This document shows positions 1 through 8,552 of a stretch of DNA of 64,000 bases, one piece after another. The stretch spans positions 62,001 to 126,000 of the forward strand of contig JADKGZ010000013.1 of assembly GCA_016722025.1 (NCBI GenBank), given 5' to 3'. This DNA comes from Acidimicrobiaceae bacterium. Lineage in GTDB: Bacteria; Actinomycetota; Acidimicrobiia; Acidimicrobiales; Ilumatobacteraceae. Under the pieces are notes generated by a model. The model saw only the letters and a list, made by a program, of their open reading frames with translations, ran no database searches and was not told the origin of the DNA. Every line of letters starts with the position of its first letter. Position 1 is the first letter of the stretch. Made by a program: the position numbers and the translations under genes.

Positions 1-316
1 ACAGCATCGAGGCACGGCCGGTGGCGGCCATCTGCCGGCTCTTCGCCGAGTCGTAGTTGGTGAAGAACGTGAAGCCGCGCTGGTCGGCGCCGCGCAACAG
101 GATGTAGCGCGACTGCGGCCAACCCTCCTCGTCGACGGAGCCGAGCACGAATGCGTTGGGTTCCGTGCACCCGGCCTCGCCCGCCTCGCGGTACCAACGC
201 TGCCACTGCACCATCGGGTCGGCGTCGACATCGGCCACGTCGAGCCCAGCCGTCTCGTAGTCGAAGCGGTGACGCGCCAGGTCGGCGAGCGGGCCGGCCG
301 ACGGCTCGGTGGTCAT
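1..316 (-). CDS. pdxH: Pyridoxine/pyridoxamine 5'-phosphate oxidase, N-terminal part (cut by window edge)
   Basis: This FMN enzyme oxidises pyridoxine or pyridoxamine 5'-phosphate to pyridoxal 5'-phosphate, the last step of vitamin B6 cofactor synthesis and salvage. About 105 codons are visible. They show the family blocks DPMVQWQRWYREA, EPNAFVLGSV and RYILLRGADQRGFTFFTNY, which form the FMN and substrate site of PdxH. The ATG at 316 overlaps the TGA of serS by 4 bases (ATGA), so the two genes are translationally coupled on the minus strand. The C-terminal half lies outside the window. The family assignment is secure from these motifs. Confidence 0.93.
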   Translation of the reverse strand, partial: MTTEPSAGPLADLARHRFDYETAGLDVADVDADPMVQWQRWYREAGEAGCTEPNAFVLGSVDEEGWPQSRYILLRGADQRGFTFFTNYDSAKSRQMAATGRASML

Positions 317-1602
317 CGCGGGCCGATCACCGTCGTGCCGCGCATGTACTGCTGCAGCACCTGTGGCACGGCCACCGTGCCGTCGGCCTGGCGGTAGTTC
401 TCCACGATGGCTGCCCACACGCGAGGCACGGCGAGCGCCGAGCCGTTGAGGGTGTTGGCCACGGTGGTGCCCTTCTCGCCGGGCGTGCGGAAGCGGATGT
501 CGCCGCGCCGCGCCTGGTAGTCGCTGAACCAGCTGATCGAGCTGACCTCCAGCCAGTCGTCGCACCCCGGCGCGTACACCTCGATGTCGAAGCTGCGATG
601 GTGGCTCTGGCCCATGTCGCCGGTGCAGATCTCGATGATCCGGTACGGCAACCCGAGACCCTTGATCAACGCCTCGGCACGGTCGCGCAGCTCGATGAGC
701 ATGGCCGGGCCCTGCGCGGGGGTGGCCACCGACAGGATCTCGACCTTGTCGAACTCGTGAGCGCGCAGCATGCCGCGCGTGTCGCGGCCCGCCGAGCCGG
801 CCTCACGGCGATAGCAGGGCGTGTACGCCATCAGCCGGATGGGCAGCTGTGCTTCCTCGAGGATCTCGCCCGAGTAGACCGACGTGAGCGGCACTTCGGC
901 AGTGGGGATGCACCACAGGTCGTCGCGCTCGATGGCGTACGCATCGTCGGCGAACTTCGGCAGCTGGCCGGTAGCGGTGAGCGTGGCGGTGGTGACCAAC
1001 GACGGTGGCCGCACCTCCTCGAACGCGTCTGCGTTCATGTCGAGCGCGTACTGGCACAGCGCGCGGGCCAGGGTGGCGCCGGCGCCGCGCTGCATGGTGA
1101 ACATCGCGCCGCTGATCTTGGTGGCCCGCTCGTTGTCGAGGATGCCCAGCGCGACCCCGGTCTCCCAGTGCGGCACCCGCTGGTGGTCGGGGAAGCTGTC
1201 AGGGAGGAACGGGCCCTTGATGATGGGGTTCTCGCGCTCGTCGGCGCCGTCGGGAGCGTCGGGATGCGGCAGGTTGGGGATGCGCAGCAGCAGATCGCGC
1301 AGCTCCGCCTGGATGCCCTCCAGCAGGTCGGCCGCTGCCTTCTCCTGCTCGCCGAGGGCACGGCTCTGCGCTTGCAGCACCTCGGCGCCGGCGGCATCGC
1401 CCTCGCGCCGCTTGGCACCCACCAGCTTCGACAGCTCGTTGACCTCGGCGCGCAACCCATCACGGCGGGACTGGAGGTCGCGCACCTCGACTTCGATCTC
1501 GATGGCTCGGGCCAGCTGAGCGAGCACTTCGGCATTGCCACGGCGGGCCAACGCCGCGCGAACGCCATCGGGGTCGGTACGCAGAAGTCGGACGTCGATC
1601 AC
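313..1602 (-). CDS. serS: Seryl-tRNA synthetase
   Basis: This class II synthetase charges tRNA-Ser in the cytoplasm. Its 429 residues are the normal length. Residues 1-110 are a charged, heptad-like helical arm of the kind that grips the long variable arm of tRNA-Ser. Motif 2 is seen in GRDTRGMLRAHEF, with the upstream CYRREAG, and motif 3 in NGSALAVPRVWAAI near the C-terminus. The start MIDVRLLRTDPDGVR is typical of the family. The gene is first in a pair with pdxH and diverges from the ABC exporter at 1675, leaving a 72-base intergenic region that must hold both promoters. Confidence 0.97.
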   Translation of the reverse strand: MIDVRLLRTDPDGVRAALARRGNAEVLAQLARAIEIEVEVRDLQSRRDGLRAEVNELSKLVGAKRREGDAAGAEVLQAQSRALGEQEKAAADLLEGIQAELRDLLLRIPNLPHPDAPDGADERENPIIKGPFLPDSFPDHQRVPHWETGVALGILDNERATKISGAMFTMQRGAGATLARALCQYALDMNADAFEEVRPPSLVTTATLTATGQLPKFADDAYAIERDDLWCIPTAEVPLTSVYSGEILEEAQLPIRLMAYTPCYRREAGSAGRDTRGMLRAHEFDKVEILSVATPAQGPAMLIELRDRAEALIKGLGLPYRIIEICTGDMGQSHHRSFDIEVYAPGCDDWLEVSSISWFSDYQARRGDIRFRTPGEKGTTVANTLNGSALAVPRVWAAIVENYRQADGTVAVPQVLQQYMRGTTVIGPR

Positions 1603-1674
1603 ACCGCCAGGCTACTGCCACGCCTTCTGCAGGCCCCAAGGGCTTTCCCACGCCGCGGAGGTAGATTCACGGCC

Positions 1675-2601
1675 GTGGCAGCTGTCGAGGTGTCGGGTCT
1701 GACCGTGCGCTACGGCCAGCTGGTGGCAGTGCACGATGTGTCGTTCAGCGCCGCGGCCGGCCAGATCACTGCAGTGCTGGGGCCCAACGGCGCGGGCAAG
1801 ACCAGCACGATCGAAGTGTGCGAGGGATACCGGCGCGCAACCGCCGGCACTGTGCGAGTGCTGGGCCTCGACCCGGCGACCCAGCAGCGGCTGCTCAGCG
1901 AACGCATGGGGGTGATGCTGCAGGAAGGCGGTGTGTACCCCAGCGCGCGCGTGCTCGACACGGTGCGCCACTACTGCGCGCTGTATGGCAAGGGCGTCGA
2001 CCCGGCAGCGCTGGTGCAACAGGTCGGCCTGGCCGATCGGCGCACGGCCACCTGGCGTCGGCTCAGTGGCGGCGAGAAGCAGCGGGTCTCGCTGGCCTTG
2101 GCACTGGCCGCCGCGCCGGAGGTGGCGTTCCTCGACGAGCCGACCTCCGGCGTCGATGTGAACGGCCGCGACACCATCCGCGGCATCGTGCGCGCCCTCG
2201 CCGACGGAGGATGCGCGGTCGTGCTGGCCACCCACGAGCTGGACGAAGCAGAACGACTCGCCGACCGCGTGGTCATCTTCGACAAGGGCGTCGTCATCGC
2301 CGATGGCACCCTCGCCGAGCTGCGTCGCGGGCACGACGAGATCCGCTTTCGCAGCAGCCCCCAGCTCGACACCATCGCGCTCGCCAACAGCATCGGCATG
2401 GTGGCCAGCCGCGTCGGCAGCGACGAGTACGTGATCGATGCGCCGCCGCACCCGCGGCTGATGGCCCAACTGACTGCCTGGCTGGCCGAGCAGGGCCACC
2501 CGCTCACCGACATGCGCGCCGGCGCCCAGCGGCTGGAGGACGTGTTTCGGCGCCTCACCGCCGACAAGCCCGCAGCCGACGACCCGGAGGCCGATCGATG
2601 A
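1675..2601 (+). CDS. ABC transporter ATP-binding protein, drug-export type
   Basis: This is the 308-residue nucleotide-binding subunit of an ABC-2 type exporter (CcmA/DrrA-like). Visible motifs are Walker A GPNGAGKT, signature LSGGEKQRVSLALALA, Walker B EVAFLDEPTSGVD and the switch histidine in LATHELDEAERL. A C-terminal tail of about 80 residues follows, as in DrrA proteins. The reading frame is open far upstream, but homology begins at AAVEVSGLTVRYG, so the GTG at 1675 is chosen. The stop overlaps the start of the permease gene (ATGA), which shows a two-gene operon. The substrate cannot be read from the sequence. Confidence 0.92.
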   Translation: MAAVEVSGLTVRYGQLVAVHDVSFSAAAGQITAVLGPNGAGKTSTIEVCEGYRRATAGTVRVLGLDPATQQRLLSERMGVMLQEGGVYPSARVLDTVRHYCALYGKGVDPAALVQQVGLADRRTATWRRLSGGEKQRVSLALALAAAPEVAFLDEPTSGVDVNGRDTIRGIVRALADGGCAVVLATHELDEAERLADRVVIFDKGVVIADGTLAELRRGHDEIRFRSSPQLDTIALANSIGMVASRVGSDEYVIDAPPHPRLMAQLTAWLAEQGHPLTDMRAGAQRLEDVFRRLTADKPAADDPEADR

Positions 2602-3323
2602 GCCGCTTCCGCAGCCAGCTGCGTACCGAGCTGCAGCTCGTCGCCCGCAACGGCGAGCAGCTGCTGCTCACGGTGGGCATCCCCGTACTGCTGCTGGTCT
2701 TCTTCAGCCTGGTCGACGTGCTGCCCACCGGCACCGACGACCCGGTCGACTTCCTGGCCCCCGGTGTGCTGGCCCTCGCCGTGATGAGCACGTCGATGGT
2801 CAGTCTTGGCATCGCCACCGGCTTCGAGCGCAGCTACCACGTGCTCAAGCGGCTCGGCGCCACCCCGCTGGGGCGCGGCCGGCTGATCGCTGCCAAGATC
2901 GCCGCCGTCGCGGTGGTCGAGATGGTGCAGTTCGCGATCCTGGTTCCGGTCGCGTCTGCGCTCGGCTGGTCGCCCGGCGCCACCAACTGGCCGGCCGCGA
3001 TCGGCGCAGTGCTACTGGGCACGATGGCGTTCGCCGGCATCGGTCTCTCCTTCGCCGGTCGGGTGCGTGGCGAGATCAACCTCGCTGCGCTCAACGGCAT
3101 CTATCTGGTACTGCTGCTGCTCGGCGGCATGGTCATCCCCTTCGCCAAGCTGCCGGGCGCGATCCGCGCTGTCGCCCACGGCTTGCCCAGCGGGGCGCTC
3201 GCCGACGTGCTGCGCGACACCCTGGGCGGCGGTGGCGCCCAGCCCGGCACCAGCTGGCTGGTACTGGCCGTGTGGGCAGTGGCGACACCGCTCATCGCCG
3301 CCGCGCTCTTCCGCTGGGACTGA
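2598..3323 (+). CDS. ABC-2 type transporter permease
   Basis: This 241-residue integral membrane protein is the partner of the preceding ATPase; the two genes overlap by 4 bases. After a short cytoplasmic amphipathic start (MSRFRSQLRTELQLVARN) there are about six hydrophobic segments. They include LLLTVGIPVLLLVFFSLV, LAVMSTSMVSLGIATGF and LLLLGGMVIPFAKL, the ABC-2 pattern seen in DrrB-like drug or lipid exporters. The gene ends 6 bases before the convergent histidine kinase gene. What is exported is unknown. Confidence 0.88.
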   Translation: MSRFRSQLRTELQLVARNGEQLLLTVGIPVLLLVFFSLVDVLPTGTDDPVDFLAPGVLALAVMSTSMVSLGIATGFERSYHVLKRLGATPLGRGRLIAAKIAAVAVVEMVQFAILVPVASALGWSPGATNWPAAIGAVLLGTMAFAGIGLSFAGRVRGEINLAALNGIYLVLLLLGGMVIPFAKLPGAIRAVAHGLPSGALADVLRDTLGGGGAQPGTSWLVLAVWAVATPLIAAALFRWD

Positions 3324-3329
3324 CCGCGC

Positions 3330-4688
3330 TCAGGCCAGCGGCAGCGTGGCCACGAACGTCGCGCCCTCGGCGCACGGCTCGGCCAGCAACGTGCCACCAT
3401 GCACCTCGGCGACACTGCGGGCGATCGACAACCCCAGCCCGGCACCACCGTCATCGTTGGCCCGCGCCTCGTCCAAACGGGTGAACGGTTCGAAGATGCG
3501 CGCCAGGTCCTGCTCGGGGATCGGCTCACCGTCGTTCGACACCCGCAGGTGCGCCATGTCGCCCTCGATGGTCACCGACACCTGTGCGCGCAGCCGCGCA
3601 TGGCGCACCGCGTTGTCGACCAGGTTGCGCACCAGGCGAACCAGCAGCGCAGCATCCGCCACCACCCACGCTTCGGTCACCACCACGGACAGCCGCTCGT
3701 CGTTGTAGCGAGCCAACTCATCGGCCACCAACGCTCCCAGATCCAGCCGGGCCGTGAAGGGCGACCGCCCCGCACCGTCCACACGAGCGAGGTCGAGCAG
3801 CTCGCCGGCCAGCAATTGCAGGCGGCTCACGTCGACCAGCACCTCGCGTGCAGCGGCCGGCCAATCAGTGCGATCCGGATACGCCAGCGCCACTTCCAGC
3901 TGCGTGCGCGCCGAGGCCAGCGGGCTGCGCAGCTCGTGCGAGGCATCTGCCAGGAACTGACGACGGGCGGTGGCGGCGTGGTCGACTCGCTCGAGCAGAC
4001 CGTTCATCGTTGCGGCCAGCCGATCCAGTTCGGCGGCACGCGCGTGTGCCGAGATGCGTTCATCGAGCCGGCTGCCGGAGATGGCTGCCACCTCCCGTCG
4101 CATGCGTTCCACCGGGGAGAGCGATCGACCCACGACCAACCAGATGCCCACCGCGGCGAGCAGCGTGAGCAGCGGCAGCCCCACCCACAACCCGGCCACC
4201 AGTGCGGCGACCGACTTCTCGGCTGCCCGCAGCGACGAGGCGGCATAGACCGTGAGGGTTCCGGCCGGCGTGTCGACCGTGCGCGCGACCACTCGGTAGT
4301 GAGTGCTGCCACTGCCGCCGACCACCGGCCCGGGTACCGTCGCCGCCGCCTGGGCACCCGCCGGCGGGGCCGGGAACACGTCGAGCCGCACGGTTGCAGC
4401 GAGGCCGGGTGAGACCGCCACCACCACGTGCTGGTCGGTGATCACCTGCACCTGGCCGGTGTCGATCCCGGTCGCGGTGAGCGTGGGCGACAGCTCGCCG
4501 TGCTGCGCCAACTCGGCCACGAAGGCCACCTGCGTGCTGAGCTGCTGATCGGCGTCGTCGAGCAACGACGATCGCAGCCAGCGCGCGACCAGGAACCCCG
4601 TGGCCACCAGCGTGACTGCCACCACCACCATCGCCACCGCGGTGACCCGCAACCTCAACGACATGGTTCGCGCGCGGCCCGAGGTCAT
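3330..4688 (-). CDS. Sensor histidine kinase, MprB-like
   Basis: This 452-residue membrane sensor kinase has a first membrane helix at about residues 13-36, an extracytoplasmic sensor region at 37-160, a second helix at 161-187 and a HAMP linker. The HisKA box FLADASHELRSPL places the phosphorylated histidine at 251. The ATPase domain shows the N box LVRNLVDNAVRHA and the G box GGAGLGLSIA. The start ATG at 4688 shares one base with the stop of the response regulator gene (TGATG), so the pair is co-translated. The layout next to an htrA-like protease gene matches the mycobacterial MprAB-PepD envelope-stress module. The MprB name is by analogy only. Confidence 0.92.
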   Translation of the reverse strand: MTSGRARTMSLRLRVTAVAMVVVAVTLVATGFLVARWLRSSLLDDADQQLSTQVAFVAELAQHGELSPTLTATGIDTGQVQVITDQHVVVAVSPGLAATVRLDVFPAPPAGAQAAATVPGPVVGGSGSTHYRVVARTVDTPAGTLTVYAASSLRAAEKSVAALVAGLWVGLPLLTLLAAVGIWLVVGRSLSPVERMRREVAAISGSRLDERISAHARAAELDRLAATMNGLLERVDHAATARRQFLADASHELRSPLASARTQLEVALAYPDRTDWPAAAREVLVDVSRLQLLAGELLDLARVDGAGRSPFTARLDLGALVADELARYNDERLSVVVTEAWVVADAALLVRLVRNLVDNAVRHARLRAQVSVTIEGDMAHLRVSNDGEPIPEQDLARIFEPFTRLDEARANDDGGAGLGLSIARSVAEVHGGTLLAEPCAEGATFVATLPLA

Positions 4689-5356
4689 CACACCGCCACC
4701 AACCGGTAGCCGGCCCCGCGAACCGTCTCGATCGCCTCGGCGCCCAGCTTGCGGCGCAACGCGTGCACGTGCACCTCCACCACGTTGTCGGGGCCGTCGA
4801 ACGCGTCGTCCCACACGCTGTCGAGGATGTCGCGCTTGGGCACCACCTCACCGGCACGCCGGGCAAGGCACTCGAGGATCGCGAACTCGCGGCTGGTGAG
4901 GGCGACCTGCACTCCGTCGACCGTGCACCGGCGAGCTGCCGGGTGGAGCGTGACCCTGCCCACCGACATCTCGTTGGTGGCACGGCCACCGGCGCGCCGA
5001 ATGAGGGCCCGCAGCCGGGCCACCAGCACCACGTAGGAGAACGGCTTCGACAAGAAGTCGTCGGCGCCCGTGTCGAGCGCCTCGGCCTCGTCGAACTCCC
5101 CGTCCTTGGCAGTGAGCATCAAGATGGGGGTGTCGACCCCGCGGTTGCGCAGTTCGGCGCACACGCGGTAGCCGTTCATGCCGGGCAGCATGATGTCGAG
5201 CACGATCGCGTCGTAGCGCTGTTCGGTGGCCGCCCACAACCCGTCCAACCCTGTGTGGGCGACGTCGACCGTGAAGCCCTCGGCCTGCAGGCCGCGTTGC
5301 ACCGCGGCCGCCAAGCGCACCTCGTCGTCGACCACCAGCACTCGCATCGGGTGCAT
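4688..5356 (-). CDS. OmpR/PhoB-family response regulator, MprA-like
   Basis: This 222-residue transcription factor has a receiver domain at residues 4-120. The acidic pocket is VVDDE, the phosphorylated Asp54 lies in IVLDIMLPG, and the conserved Lys is in LSKPF. A winged-helix DNA-binding domain follows, with ALTSREFAILECLARR and NVVEVHVHALRRKLG. An alternative start is the fourth codon (MRVLVVDD). The gene heads the two-component operon and diverges from the htrA gene. Three TTCAG repeats in the shared intergenic region are a likely binding site for this protein. Confidence 0.93.
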   Translation of the reverse strand: MHPMRVLVVDDEVRLAAAVQRGLQAEGFTVDVAHTGLDGLWAATEQRYDAIVLDIMLPGMNGYRVCAELRNRGVDTPILMLTAKDGEFDEAEALDTGADDFLSKPFSYVVLVARLRALIRRAGGRATNEMSVGRVTLHPAARRCTVDGVQVALTSREFAILECLARRAGEVVPKRDILDSVWDDAFDGPDNVVEVHVHALRRKLGAEAIETVRGAGYRLVAV

Positions 5357-5389
5357 TGTCGCACCGTTGGGACCGAGTCGTGCCGGCAG

Positions 5390-5426
5390 CTGAAGACGCC
5401 TTCAGGCGGCTTCAGCCCCGGTTCAG
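5390..5426. promoter_or_regulatory. TTCAG direct repeats between the two-component operon and htrA
   Basis: TTCAG occurs at 5401-5405, 5411-5415 and 5422-5426, with 10- and 11-base spacing. CTGAAG at 5390-5395 pairs with CTTCAG at 5400-5405. Direct repeats one helical turn apart are the usual site for PhoB/OmpR-family regulators. The block lies 34 bases from the regulator start and 24 from the htrA start, so it could control both. Binding is inferred. Confidence 0.5.
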
Positions 5427-5449
5427 CGAGCGCCGTGCATGATCTCTCC

Positions 5450-6607
5450 ATGTCGTTGCTCATCGAAGACCCCCCGCAGTACAGGCCTCCGTCGCCGCTC
5501 CCGCCTCCGCCTCCCTCACCGCACCGGCCGCCCTCCCGCGCCGGCCGGATGGTGGGAGCGGCGGCGGCTTGTGCGGTGCTCTCGGCCGGCGTTGCGTTCG
5601 CCACGATGCGCCTCACCGAGCGCGACGACCCGGCGGTGTCGTACGTGTCCACGGGTGGCGGCACCGGCACCAACGGTTCGGCCACCACCACCGACCTGTA
5701 CGCCCTGCTCGCCAGAGCCGAACCCGCCGTTGCTGCCATCGAGGTGGCCAGCGGCACGGGAACCGATTCCACGCCCGTCGCCGCCGGCTCCGGCGTGGTG
5801 ATCTCCGCCGACGGCCTGATGCTCACCAACGCCCATGTCGTGCAGGTCACCGACCAGCTGGGCAACGCACTGCAGGACCCGGTGTTCACGGTGAAGATGT
5901 TCGACGGCACCGTGCGCTCGGCCACCGTGCTGGGCGCCTCCGCCGACTACGACGTCGCGCTGCTGCAGCTCGACGACACCTCCAACCTGCATCCGCTGGC
6001 CTTCGCCGACACGTCCACGTTGCGCGTCGGCGACAACGTGGTGGCCATCGGCAACGCCCTCGACCTGGGCGACGCGCCGACGGTCACCACCGGCATCATC
6101 TCGGCGCTGGACCGCACCCTCCAGGGGTCGTCCACGATCACACTGCACGGTCTGATCCAGACCGACGCGGCGATCAACCATGGCAACTCCGGGGGTGCGC
6201 TGGTGAACATGAACGGCGATCTCATCGGCATCAACTCGGCCGGCATCCCCGATGCGCAGAACGTCGGTTTCGCCATCTCCGTCGACACGATCAAACCACT
6301 GCTCGAGGATCTGAAGGTCGGTGCCACCATCGAGGCATCGCCGATCGGCTACATCGGCGTCAACGTTGCCGAGACGCCGTACGGCGTCACCGTCACCACC
6401 GTGCAGGACGGCACCCCGGCAGCGCAGGTGGGCATCAAGGCCGGCGACATCATCACCAAGGTGGGCGACGCGACGGTGGCGACTGCCAACCAGCTCTCCA
6501 CCGTCCTGCGCGGCACCAGCCCGGGCGCCTCGGTGACCGTGACGGTGGAACGCAATGGCGCCAGCATCTCCTTCGACGTCACCCTTGCCGAGCGGCCCGA
6601 TCAGTGA
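5450..6607 (+). CDS. HtrA/DegP-like membrane-anchored serine protease with PDZ domain
   Basis: This 385-residue envelope protease has a proline-rich cytoplasmic tail (residues 8-30), one membrane helix (about 34-54), a trypsin-like domain and one PDZ domain (about 300-385). The catalytic triad is His129 in LTNAHVV, Asp168 in DYDVALLQLD and Ser247 in HGNSGGALVN. The size and domain order match actinobacterial PepD/HtrA proteins, which degrade or refold damaged proteins outside the membrane. The ATG at 5450 is used because the sequence before it is not protein-like. It is divergent from the MprAB-like genes, which suggests it is their main target. Confidence 0.93.
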   Translation: MSLLIEDPPQYRPPSPLPPPPPSPHRPPSRAGRMVGAAAACAVLSAGVAFATMRLTERDDPAVSYVSTGGGTGTNGSATTTDLYALLARAEPAVAAIEVASGTGTDSTPVAAGSGVVISADGLMLTNAHVVQVTDQLGNALQDPVFTVKMFDGTVRSATVLGASADYDVALLQLDDTSNLHPLAFADTSTLRVGDNVVAIGNALDLGDAPTVTTGIISALDRTLQGSSTITLHGLIQTDAAINHGNSGGALVNMNGDLIGINSAGIPDAQNVGFAISVDTIKPLLEDLKVGATIEASPIGYIGVNVAETPYGVTVTTVQDGTPAAQVGIKAGDIITKVGDATVATANQLSTVLRGTSPGASVTVTVERNGASISFDVTLAERPDQ

Positions 6608-6669
6608 CACGCCACTGCTGGCTCAGCGACGGGGCTCCGCCGGTGCTGCCGATCGGTCGAACGCCGCGG

Positions 6670-7548
6670 TCACCTCGTCGAAGGTGAGCGGGGCTTCCTC
6701 GCCGAGGGCGCCATCGGGCCTTGCTCGGCACGGCGATAGCTGTTCTCGCCGGCGCCGGCGATGCCGAAGCGCTTGAAGAACATGTAGACGACGATCACCC
6801 ACAGGAAAATGCCGCCGCCGACCTTCATGATCAACCCTGCGACCTGCTGATCGTTGATGGCGTCGATGTTCCACACGCGCACCGGTTGGTTGCCGTAGTG
6901 GCGGTAGACGGGCTTCTCGGCCATGGCCATCCAGGCGGCCGGCACCGTCGGCACCACGCCCATCAAGAAGAGGTAGATCATCTTGCCGCCCGGCTTCATC
7001 TGCAGTTCCTCCAGCGGCCCGACCACCGGCATCCACATCAGCACGGAGAGCAGCACGACCAGCAGGTGCAACAGGAAGTGCAGCACGCCGTTCTCCGTGG
7101 AGGTGTTGACCACCCCAGGGATGTGCAGGATCATCACCATGCCGTTGAACAGCACACCGGCCACCACCGGCTTGGCGAAGAACCGCACCACTCGGTACGT
7201 GGCGCCGTTGCCGACGAGCACCCGCAACAACCACTCGGGAGTGGCCAGCAGCACCAGCGGTGGCAGGAAGTAGCTGAGCATCATGTGCTGCACCATGTGT
7301 GCGCTGTACAGGTAGTCCTCGCCGATCTGGTGGATCGGCCAGGTACTGGCCACGAACAGCATGACCATCGCCCCGATGAAGCAGCGCAGGTTGCGACGAC
7401 TGATGACCTGCTCGCCGGGACGCACGGCCTTCGGGCCAATGGCGCGCACCATGTACACGTACGCGCCGATGAGGAACGCCACCAACAGGTAGACCTCGAC
7501 GTTCGACTGGAAACGCCACGGATCCGCGAACGGAGCGGCGGCAAGCAT
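6670..7548 (-). CDS. CtaG-like cytochrome c oxidase assembly membrane protein
   Basis: This 292-residue protein has about seven hydrophobic segments and matches the caa3-type CtaG family. Conserved histidines in the membrane region include WPIHQIGED, AHMVQHMMLSY and LHFLLHLLVV. Family members take part in assembly of the copper centres of haem-copper oxidases. It is the last gene of the oxidase operon, 4 bases after the subunit IV gene. The ATG at 7548 is used; a GTG three bases upstream is also possible. The C-terminal tail is polar and poorly conserved. CtaG here means the actinobacterial/Bacillus family, not the unrelated Cox11-type CtaG. Confidence 0.85.
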   Translation of the reverse strand: MLAAAPFADPWRFQSNVEVYLLVAFLIGAYVYMVRAIGPKAVRPGEQVISRRNLRCFIGAMVMLFVASTWPIHQIGEDYLYSAHMVQHMMLSYFLPPLVLLATPEWLLRVLVGNGATYRVVRFFAKPVVAGVLFNGMVMILHIPGVVNTSTENGVLHFLLHLLVVLLSVLMWMPVVGPLEELQMKPGGKMIYLFLMGVVPTVPAAWMAMAEKPVYRHYGNQPVRVWNIDAINDQQVAGLIMKVGGGIFLWVIVVYMFFKRFGIAGAGENSYRRAEQGPMAPSARKPRSPSTR

Positions 7549-7552
7549 CACG

Positions 7553-7888
7553 TCACCGTGCGAAGAACTGGAACGTGGCGAGGAACACGCTGTACACCAG
7601 AATCGCCAGCCCAAGGCCGATGTAGAACATCACGCTGAACAGCTTGCTGTCGTACTTCAGGTGCATGAAGACCAGGATGATCATGAAGAACTTGATCGTC
7701 ATCATGATCAACAGCAACGGCGTGGCGAAGCTGCCGAGATCGATCCAGTAGGTCGACGTCTCGAGTGCGGTGAGCAGTGCCAGCCACCCAGCGATGATGA
7801 TGAAGTGCCGGTCGCTGGGCGTGTGGTGCCCGTCGTGCGCCTCGGCCGCGTGCTCGGCGTCGTGGGTGGTGTCGGTGACTGCGCTCAT
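7553..7888 (-). CDS. ctaF: Cytochrome c oxidase subunit IV
   Basis: This small oxidase subunit has 111 residues and three membrane helices: HFIIIAGWLALLTALE, TPLLLIMMTIKFFMIILVF and VMFYIGLGLAILVYSVF. The block IKFFMIILVFMHLKYD is typical of the bacterial subunit IV family. The N-terminal 30 residues are rich in His, Asp and Glu (HAAEAHDGHHTPSDRH), like the adjacent subunit III. The gene sits 10 bases after ctaE. The role of this subunit is structural or assembly-related and is not catalytic. Confidence 0.9.
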   Translation of the reverse strand: MSAVTDTTHDAEHAAEAHDGHHTPSDRHFIIIAGWLALLTALETSTYWIDLGSFATPLLLIMMTIKFFMIILVFMHLKYDSKLFSVMFYIGLGLAILVYSVFLATFQFFAR

Positions 7889-7898
7889 GGGTGATACC

Positions 7899-8552
7899 TC
7901 AGGCCGGGATCAGGTAGACGAGAGTGAAGATGACGACCCACACGACGTCGACGAAGTGCCAGTACAGACCGACCATCTCCACGACTTCGGCCTTGTCGCC
8001 CGAGATGCGGCCACGGCCGATGATGGCGGCCAGCGCGATGAGCATCACCACGCCGAGCGTGACGTGCACGCCATGGAAGCCGGTGAGCGTGAAGAAGCTC
8101 GACGAGAACAGGCTGGTGGTGAAACCGAGGCCCTCCTGGTAGAAGGCGGTGAACTCGTAGACCTGACCACCGACGAACAGCGCACCGAGCAAGGCAGTGG
8201 CCATCAGCCACAAGCGCGTGTTGCGATCGTCGAGCCGCTTGGCCGAGTTGACGGCCAGCACCATCGTGAGCGAGCTCATCAGCAGCACGAAGCTGCTGAC
8301 CGAGGTGAGGGGGATGTCGAACACCTGCGCCGGCCCGGGGCCGCCACCGTGGCGCCCGCGGTAGAGCATGTAGGTGCTGATGAGGCCACCGAACAGCAGG
8401 CACTCGCTGCCCAGGAAGAGCCACATCGCCAGCTTGTTGTTGCTGAGCCCGGTGCTGGTGACGTGTGCGCCACCGTGATCGTCATGGCCGTGATCGTCAT
8501 GGCCGTGATCGGCGGGGGCAGCAGCCCCTTCGTGGATGGTGATGTCAGCCAA
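7899..8552 (-). CDS. ctaE: Cytochrome c oxidase subunit III
   Basis: This 217-residue oxidase subunit III has five to seven membrane helices, including KLAMWLFLGSECLLFGG, FTLTGFHGVHVTLGVVM and VGLYWHFVDVVWVVIF, the family hallmarks. I place the start at the TTG at 8552. AAGGAG lies 10 bases upstream of it, and it overlaps the ctaD stop by 8 bases; the in-frame ATG at 8618 would lie well inside ctaD with no such site. The N-terminus carries a repeat of His and Asp (HGHDDHGHDDHGGAH) that could bind metal. It lies in the operon between ctaD and ctaF. Confidence 0.92.
   Translation of the reverse strand: MADITIHEGAAAPADHGHDDHGHDDHGGAHVTSTGLSNNKLAMWLFLGSECLLFGGLISTYMLYRGRHGGGPGPAQVFDIPLTSVSSFVLLMSSLTMVLAVNSAKRLDDRNTRLWLMATALLGALFVGGQVYEFTAFYQEGLGFTTSLFSSSFFTLTGFHGVHVTLGVVMLIALAAIIGRGRISGDKAEVVEMVGLYWHFVDVVWVVIFTLVYLIPA

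Noticed and set aside
151..1674. Long plus-strand open frame upstream of the exporter ATPase
   Set aside because: It lies antisense to serS, its protein is not family-like, and ABC similarity begins only at the GTG at 1675.
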